Assembly (NCBI RefSeq): GCF_030445035.2
Contig: NC_080702.1
Location: forward strand, 14,392,029 to 14,456,028
Source of the DNA: Dasypus novemcinctus
Lineage: Eukaryota > Chordata > Mammalia > Cingulata > Dasypodidae
Reading direction: 5' to 3'
DNA length: 64,000 nucleotides
A program made the position numbers and the translations under genes. A model generated the notes under the pieces. The model did not search any database. It was not told the origin of the DNA and saw only the letters and a program-made list of their open reading frames with translations. Shown piece by piece: positions 57,401-64,000 of the stretch (position 1 is the first letter of the stretch; each line of letters starts with the position of its first letter).

Positions 57401-57860
57401 TTTAATGTAACGTTGTGTGTGATCTATGTGTCTTTGAAAAGTAAATAAAAAATATTTTTAAAAGTATTATCTAGGCAAAGTATGTTCAACCTGTATTAGT
57501 TTTCAAAGAATTGAAAAAAGTTAAATAAACAAATACAATTACCTCCATAAAAATAATAGAATTACAGAAAAAAAATTCTGAAGCATCATGTAACTAAAAA
57601 GACAGTTACTTGTAATATACAATGTTAAAAAATTCCAACACTACATATTCAAGTTCTCTGTATTTAGAGACATTATGCATCAAATCTTAGGAATAAATAC
57701 TTTCCTAGGTAAAAAACAAAAAACAAAAAACAAAAAGTAGAAGCCTATTGCTAACAGCCATGTCCTAAAAGAAATCTTCAAAAATGTGTCAGGGTGAAGG
57801 AAAAAGATAAAGTGAGAAAATTTCATCTTCTGAATGAAAGCTGGGGCATCAGTGTTGGAG
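57401..57860 (+). other. L1 3' scrap and unassigned AT-rich DNA
   Basis: 57400-57465 matches the end of the L1 3'UTR. The rest shows only A-rich sequence and a (CAAAAAA)n-like run near 57710-57738. Confidence 0.5.
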
Positions 57861-58870
57861 TAATGACGCTTACAAAAAATATTTTATTTTTCTAAGAACA
57901 AAAAATGTTAAAATGGTGCCTCAGACTCTGACCATGTGAATCTAAAGGAACTTCAGCCAGAGAAGGCCAGTACCATGAAGTTCTTCAAAGCTGTGGTGCA
58001 AATGCCAAGAGGCCTAAGGCTTAGAGTGGGAACTGCTCTCAGATCCTGGATCCATCCTGGTGGGATTGCTGCTTCATACGGTAATTCTATACTTAATTTT
58101 CTGAGGAACTGTCAGTCTTTCACAGCAACTACAACTATTTTTTTTTTTACCACCACCAATGGATGAATATTCCTATTTATCCACATCCTCTCCAACCCTT
58201 GTAACTGTCCGTTTTTTTAGTAGTTGTCTTTTTAATGGGTATGAACTAGTATCAGATTGTAGTTCTGATTTGCATTTCCTTAATAGCTAATTTCTAGGAT
58301 CTTTTCATGTGCTTTTGGGACATTTATATATCTTCGTTGGAGAAATGTCTACCCAAGACTTTTCCCGTTTTTAAACAGGTTGCTTGTCTTTTTATGCCAG
58401 AATTGTAGGATTTCTTTAGATAATATGGATATTAAACTCTTATTAGATAATGTCATTTCCAAGTATTTTCTTACACTAATAAATTTTCTTTCTTACTTTC
58501 ATGGTAAGGCCTTTTGATGCACAAAATTTTTAGTTTTTATAAGGTCCCATTGAGCTCTTCCTTCTTTTGTTCCTTGTGCTTTAGGTGTCAAGCCTAAGAA
58601 AACATTGCCGAATATAATGATCTGAAGATGCTTCTTTATGTTTTATTTTTCTTCTTGTTTTACAGTCCTGGTTCGTATATTTAGGTTTTTTAAGCATTTT
58701 GAGTTAATTTTTTTAATATGGGGTGAGAGAGAGGTGTCCCCTTCTTTCTTTTGCCTATGAATAGCCAGTTCTTCCAGAACAATTTGTTAAAGACCATTCT
58801 TTCCCAATTTATTAAAGACTGTTCTTTCCACCATGCATCTATAGACATGAGGCTCTATTTCTGAACTCCA
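57861..58870 (-). pseudogene. Old L1 ORF2 C-terminal region, reverse
   Basis: Typical reversed old-L1 order: 'tccaacccttgtaactgtcc', 'gatttgcatttccttaatag', 'cttcgttggagaaatgtcta', 'aatagccagttcttccagaa'. Heavily decayed. Confidence 0.8.
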
Positions 58871-59664
58871 AATTTAGAAATTAGATGGTAGGAATTTAGA
58901 AAATTTCTTATTTAGACTATTAGAAATTTACAAGGTAGAAAACAGATATCCATGTTTGAAGGCTTTGATTCTACAACTGCAGATGACCATGACACAAAAA
59001 ACTCACCTAAGGTTTGTGGAAACAAGGTGATTTTAGCCTAAGAGTATCCATAAATTTCTGAATAAGAAGGAAATATTGGAGAGGTAAGGATGAAGCATGA
59101 GTTCTGTGGTGACAGAGGGTGGAGGCAGCATGAAAATCCAGAGACATATCCTCTAAGAAAAAAAGGGGAGAAGACAGGGACCTATCTAGAGGAGCTGCTC
59201 TGGATATATATTGAATAGGAAGGTGCCCTGAGTCATCTAGGAAGGTACTAGAAAGATAAAGAAAACTGAGTTGCTTACCCCTGTGCCTGGAAACAGTACA
59301 AATACCCCACAATCACAGCAAGTAACAGCATGGCCCCTGGCTTGTTGATGCCAAGGGACAGGGAGGGGAGTGTCCTGGGAGGAAGAGGGGTCTGGCACAG
59401 CCAGGTGGTTTCTTTGTGGTGACTTTGTCTAGCAACGGCACCTTTGAATCTCATAGGGTACCGGGACCTGACTGGGAGAAGGGAGGGGGGTTCCCCTCAG
59501 GCCTGCTGTAACACCCAGCCGCCCACCTGGGGTGAGAAAGCAATGACAGTGGAGAGGGGCTGGGCACAGGCACCTCATCAGCAGGACTCTAGCAAGCTAC
59601 ACAAGTCTAAACACACCTGGGAAAGGTGGCAGCTAGCTCTCTAAAGACCAGTTAACCTAAGGAG
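58871..59664. other. Single-copy sequence
   Basis: No gene or repeat recognised. Minus-strand frame 59007-59312 (101 codons) has no family resemblance. Confidence 0.4.
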
Positions 59665-59760
59665 ACAAGGCAGCTCAGTTGAGGAATTCCGGACTTGCAT
59701 ATAGGAGGCCCCAGGTTTGATTCCAGGTCAATCAAGAGCATGAGCCACCTGGTTGTCAGG
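59665..59760 (+). repeat. Short tRNA-like SINE head
   Basis: 'aaggcagctcagttgaggaa' with a B-box-like 'ggtttgattcc'. Resembles the short units at 29206 and 61738. Confidence 0.5.
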
Positions 59761-60634
59761 CATCCAGCTTGTACTTTATGACAAGGAACATGCAGATATT
59801 CTTTTTTTTTTTAGGCTTTCCTGGATCTGTTATTTCTTTAAAAAACAAAAACAAAACTTTTTTCAATTTTAACTTTTTAAACTGTAATTGCAAAAACTCA
59901 GAACATCACCCTCAGAGGGCAGGATGTAGGGTGAATGATGAACACCAGCAGCCTGAGAAGCTCCTTAGGGGCCCAAATGGAAGGCAGTGTTTCCTCCGTT
60001 GTTTCGTTGTTGTTGCTGCCGTTTTCTTTCATTTGTTATGTTTCCCCTTTCTTTGTCCCCCCTTTTTTACTTTTACTTATTTTTCCTACCTATAATGTTT
60101 CTTTCTTTCCTTCCTTTTTCTATCTTTTGTTTACTTTTGTTTTCATTCATCCCACCACTTTTTGTTTGGGCTCCAATATTTCTAAATTTTTATTTATCTC
60201 TTTTTTCTCTGTTTCCTTTCCTTATTTTTTTTTTTACTTTCTTTCTTTTTTTTCCTATTCTATTTTCTTTTCCTCTCTTTTCATCATCCCATGCTTTTAA
60301 TTACTTCTATATATTTTTCTCTATTTTATTTCTCATTTCATTTTTTATATTCCACTTTTTAAACCTTATTCTTCTGTACTTATGATTTTTTACTCATATA
60401 AATTATTTTCCTAGGTCTTCTACAGCACCCCTTCTACCTTTTATCATTATTACTACTACTATTTTTCTTTTTCTTTCTTACATCTTTCCTTTTCTCTGGT
60501 CGTATTTTTTATCAAGGAAACAGAATAAAAGGAATGAAGAATCAAAATGAAACCTTACAACGCATAAAAAGAACAAAATATAACTCTAGAGAAGAAAGAA
60601 AAACTAACCAACTGAATAAACCAATCAAGATAAA

Positions 60635-61500
60635 CAGATGCCTAGAAAGCAACAAAAACTGTAAGCCATACTAAGAAGTAAGATGTGACCCAGTCTAATG
60701 ACAAACTAAAAAACAGGAGGAGATACAGAATATGGATGAGCAAACAAATATCATGAATCAACTTTATGAAGTGAAATAAGAGATTAAGGATATTAAGAAA
60801 ACATTGAGGGAACATACTAAAGAAATTGTAAACATACCTAAAAAGATGCCATATACGAGGGTGGCAAATGGCACAATTCAGGAAATCAAAAACATACCAG
60901 TAGCACATAACAGCAGATTTGAAAAGGCAGAGAAGAGAGTCTGTACATATGAAGACAGTACATCTGAAGTCAGACAGTAGAACAAATAGATAAAAAGATT
61001 TAAAAACTCCAGGAGGGACTTAAGGATTTGAATGACAACACAAAATCCACAACATATGCATTACAGGCATCTCAGAGGGAGAAAAGAAGGGAGACGGGAC
61101 AAAAGGACTGTTGGAGAAAATAATGGCTGAAAATTTCCCAACTCTATTGAGGGACATGGATGGACATGTCCAGGAAGTGCAGCACATGCAAACATATAAA
61201 TCCTAACACAAGACATGTACTTGTCAAACTGTCTAATGCTCAAGACAAAGAGAGAATACTAAAAGCAGCAAGAGAAAAGAGATCCATCACATACATGGGA
61301 AGCTCGATAAGATTAGGTGCTGATTTCTCATCTGACTCAATTGCCCTAATCATAACTCAATTATGCCCAGGTACAGATCAGACTACAAACACAATCCAGT
61401 ATTTCTTTTTGGAATTCATCAATTATATCAAACTACTACATCATCTGAAGCCAAGGAGGCAAGAAGGCAGTGATATGACATGGTTAAGGTGCTAAAAGGA
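60635..61500 (+). pseudogene. L1 ORF1, broken
   Basis: Coiled coil at about 60730-60960. The C-terminal RNA-binding part is open at 61160-61495 with motifs RHVLVKLSNAQDKERIL and IRLGADFS, typical of ORF1p. Upstream stops prevent a full product. Confidence 0.75.
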
Positions 61501-61737
61501 AAAAACCTCCAGCCAAGATTTCTCTAGCCAGCAAAGGGGCATTCAAAAATGAGGGAAAATTCAACATATTAATAGATAGACAGCAACTAAGAGAGTTTGT
61601 CCATAATAAACCTGCCCTTTAAGAAATACTAAAGGGAGTTCTGCAGGATGAAAGGAAAAAACAGGAGAGAAAGGGGGAAGACAGTGTAAGAATAACTGAA
61701 AAGATAAAAAGAGAAATAAACACATATGGTATAGGGA

Positions 61738-61825
61738 AGTGGATGTAGCTCAGTGGTTGAGTGCCTGCTTCCCACGTATGAGGTCCTGGGTTAAATCACC
61801 AATGGCTCCACACACACACAAAAAA
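61738..61825 (+). repeat. Short tRNA-like SINE
   Basis: A-box region 'tgtagctcagtggttgag' and B-box-like 'gggttaaatc', then A-rich end. Inserted in the ORF1-ORF2 spacer. Confidence 0.75.
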
Positions 61826-61879
61826 ATTTTATTCCTAAAAACATTTGGCATGCATAACCTATAGAAAATTGGGTTAATA

Positions 61880-64000
61880 TAAATAATTCCTTGGCAGTAA
61901 GAACACTGAATGTTAAAGGCTTAAATTCTCCAATCAAGAGATTGGCAGAATGGATAAGGAAATATGACCCATCCATATGCTGCCTACAAGAATCTCACTA
62001 GATCCAGGGACACAAGGAGATGAAAAGTAATGGATAGAAAACAATTTTACATACAAACAATCAGAAAAGGCTGAAGAGTAGCCATATTAATATCACATAA
62101 GATATACTTTAAATTCAAAACTATTGTAAGGGAGAAAAAAGGACACAATATATTAATAAAGGAAGAAATCACTCAAGAAGAAAGAATAATCACAAACATT
62201 TACAAACCTAACCAGGGTGCCTCAAAATACATGAGGCGAACACTGGAAAAACCAAGTGGAGAAACTGATGGCTCTACAATTATTGTGGGGGACTTTAATA
62301 CACCATTAACAACATTAGACAGAACATCTCAACAGAGAATCAATAAATAAACAAAGACCTCTAATAATATATTAGAGGATCTGGACCTGATAGACATATA
62401 CAGAACATTACACCCAAATACACTGGAATGTACATTCTTCCCAAGTGCACGTGGATCACTCTCTAGGATAGACCACGTGCTAGGCCACAGAACAACTCTC
62501 AATGAATTCCAAAAGACTGCAATTATACAAAATAATTTATCTGACAACAATGGAATGAAACTGGAAATCAGCGAGGGGCACAGAAGCAGATTAGGCACAA
62601 AGATATGGAAGTTAAACAACACACTCTTAGACAATCAGTAGGTCAAGGGGGAAATTCCAAAAGAAATCAGTAACTACCTTGAAACAAATGAAAATTACAA
62701 CACAAAGTACCATACCCTATGGTATGCAACAAAAGCTATACTGAGAAGGAAATTCACAGCCTTAAATGCCTGTATTAAAAGAGAAGTGCTAAAATCAAAG
62801 GCCTAACTATGCACCTGGAGAAACTAGAAAAGAACAACAAACTAACCCCAAATGATGTAGAAAGAAGGAAATAACAAAGATTAGTGCAGAAATAAATGAA
62901 ATAAAAAATAAGAAAACACTAGGAAACAACACTAGAAACAATAAACAAAAGCAAAGCTGGTTCTTGAAAATCTATAAAATTGACAAACCCTTAGCTACAC
63001 TAACAAAAAAAAAAAGATGCAAATACATAAAATAAGAATGAAGAAGGAGATATCACCACTGATGCCACAGCAATAAAGTGTATCATAAGAGGATACTTTG
63101 AAAACTTTTATGCCAACCAAAAGGATATTCAGAGGAAATGGGCAAATTCCTAGAAACAGACAGGCAGCCTTCACTGATGAAAGAAGAAAGACGAACTGAA
63201 CAGCCCAAGATGGAAATGACTTCCGCACAGAAAACTATACAACACTGTTAAAGGACATCAAAGAAGACTAATATTCAGCATATATAAAGGAATCCTACAC
63301 CTCCTCAAAAAAAAAAAAAAACAAAAAAAAAACTTACGTACCTCAGAGGAGTTTGTCAAGAAAGTGAAAAGGCAGCCTATACAATATGAGAAAATATTTG
63401 GTAACCATATATCTGATAGAGGCCTAGTATCCAGCATATATAAAGGACTCTTACACCTCAAAAATAAAAAAATTAACAACCCGTTTTAAAAATGGGCAAG
63501 TGATTTGAACAGACACATCTCTAAAGAAAAAATACAAATGGCTAAAAAGCACTTGAAGAGATGTTCAACATCACTAACTACTAAGGAAATGCAAATCAAA
63601 AGTACAATGAGATATCATCTACACCCATTAGACGGGCAGTGATTAAAAAAAACAGTGGATTACAAATGTTGGAGAGGACGTGGAGGAATGGGAACTGTCA
63701 TCCACTGCAGGTGGGTATGTGGAATGGTACAGCCATGGTGGAGGACATTTTGGCTGTTCCACAGGAAGCTAACTATACAACAACCATATGATCCAACAAT
63801 CCCACTGCTGGGTATACACCCAGAAGAACTGAAAGCAGAGACACAAACAGATATATGCACACCAGTGTTGAGAGTAGCATCATTCACTATTGTCAAATTT
63901 GGAAACAACCCAAAGTCCATCAACCAATGAATGGATAAACAAATTGTGGTGTATACATACAATGGAATATTACTCAGCTGTAAGCAGGAATGCAGTAAGA
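61880..64000 (+). pseudogene. L1 ORF2, internally deleted and broken
   Basis: Endonuclease motifs GDFNT (about 62289-62303) and SRIDH (about 62462-62476) are visible. The RT core with FVDD is absent. 'agcatatataaagga' occurs at 63276 and 63436, and the C-terminal region continues to the window end. Confidence 0.75.

Larger units (their letters stand above)
59800..64000 (+). mobile_element. L1 with pyrimidine-rich 5'UTR and patchwork ORF2 (runs off window)
   Basis: 5'UTR at about 59860-60560 with a long C/T-rich tract. ORF1 at about 60635-61500. Spacer, with a short SINE at 61738-61825. ORF2 from about 61880. Most of RT is missing: fingers sequence at 63180 is followed within about 100 bp by thumb and then C-terminal sequence. 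Confidence 0.8.

Noticed and set aside
60030-60385. Phe/Ser-rich plus-strand frames of 121-132 codons resembling membrane proteins
   Set aside because: They translate a T/C-rich tract of an L1 5'UTR; apparent hydrophobicity comes from TTT and TTC codons.

Overview
The window is nuclear DNA from a xenarthran mammal, most probably an armadillo (Dasypus or a close relative). The main evidence is a tRNA-headed SINE seen in at least a dozen copies. Each copy has a tRNA-like A/B-box head, a body containing 'gcccacgcgcagtgctgatgc', and a tail reading 'agtgaatggacacagagagcagaca' followed by an A-rich end (quoted only in part in the entries). This matches the DAS-type SINEs of armadillos. The rest is almost entirely LINE-1 of several ages, much of it nested. 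No intact host protein-coding gene was found.

Layout. 1-3811: SINE tails and an old plus-strand L1 carrying two stray L1 5'UTR fragments. 3812-10858: a complete but defective class II (betaretrovirus-like) endogenous provirus with 299-bp LTRs, 6-bp target duplications, a lysine-type primer-binding site, broken gag, pro and pol, and an env reduced to leader plus membrane anchor. Its gag carries a later L1 3'-end insertion. 10859-24060: nested L1s, including one whose 5'UTR has about 380-bp tandem monomers and holds a solo LTR, plus an ORF1-only (HAL1-like) element. 24061-27165: mostly single-copy DNA with a decayed POM121-like nucleoporin pseudogene. 27166-38106: SINEs, old L1 pieces, a MIR, and single-copy stretches. 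38112-46614: a nearly full-length L1 interrupted by one solo LTR and five SINEs. 46615-49390: rearranged L1 pieces, including one with a 5' inversion. 49391-53041: single-copy DNA, a 1.6-kb purine-rich minisatellite and a CpG island with promoter features and a minus-strand splice donor. 53042-57480: two L1 3' ends placed tail to tail. 57861-64000: an old minus-strand L1, single-copy DNA, and a plus-strand L1 with a patchwork ORF2 that runs off the window.

Nested insertions give a partial order of events. An L1 3' region received the betaretrovirus-like provirus, and a younger L1 then landed in its gag. The most unusual observation is a sense-strand reading frame in the L1 3'UTR that stays open over 85-203 codons in several separate copies, with a 72-bp subfamily deletion that removes exactly 24 codons. 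Also worth attention are the tandem L1 5'UTR monomers and the provirus's long arginine-rich env leader still joined in frame to a membrane anchor.
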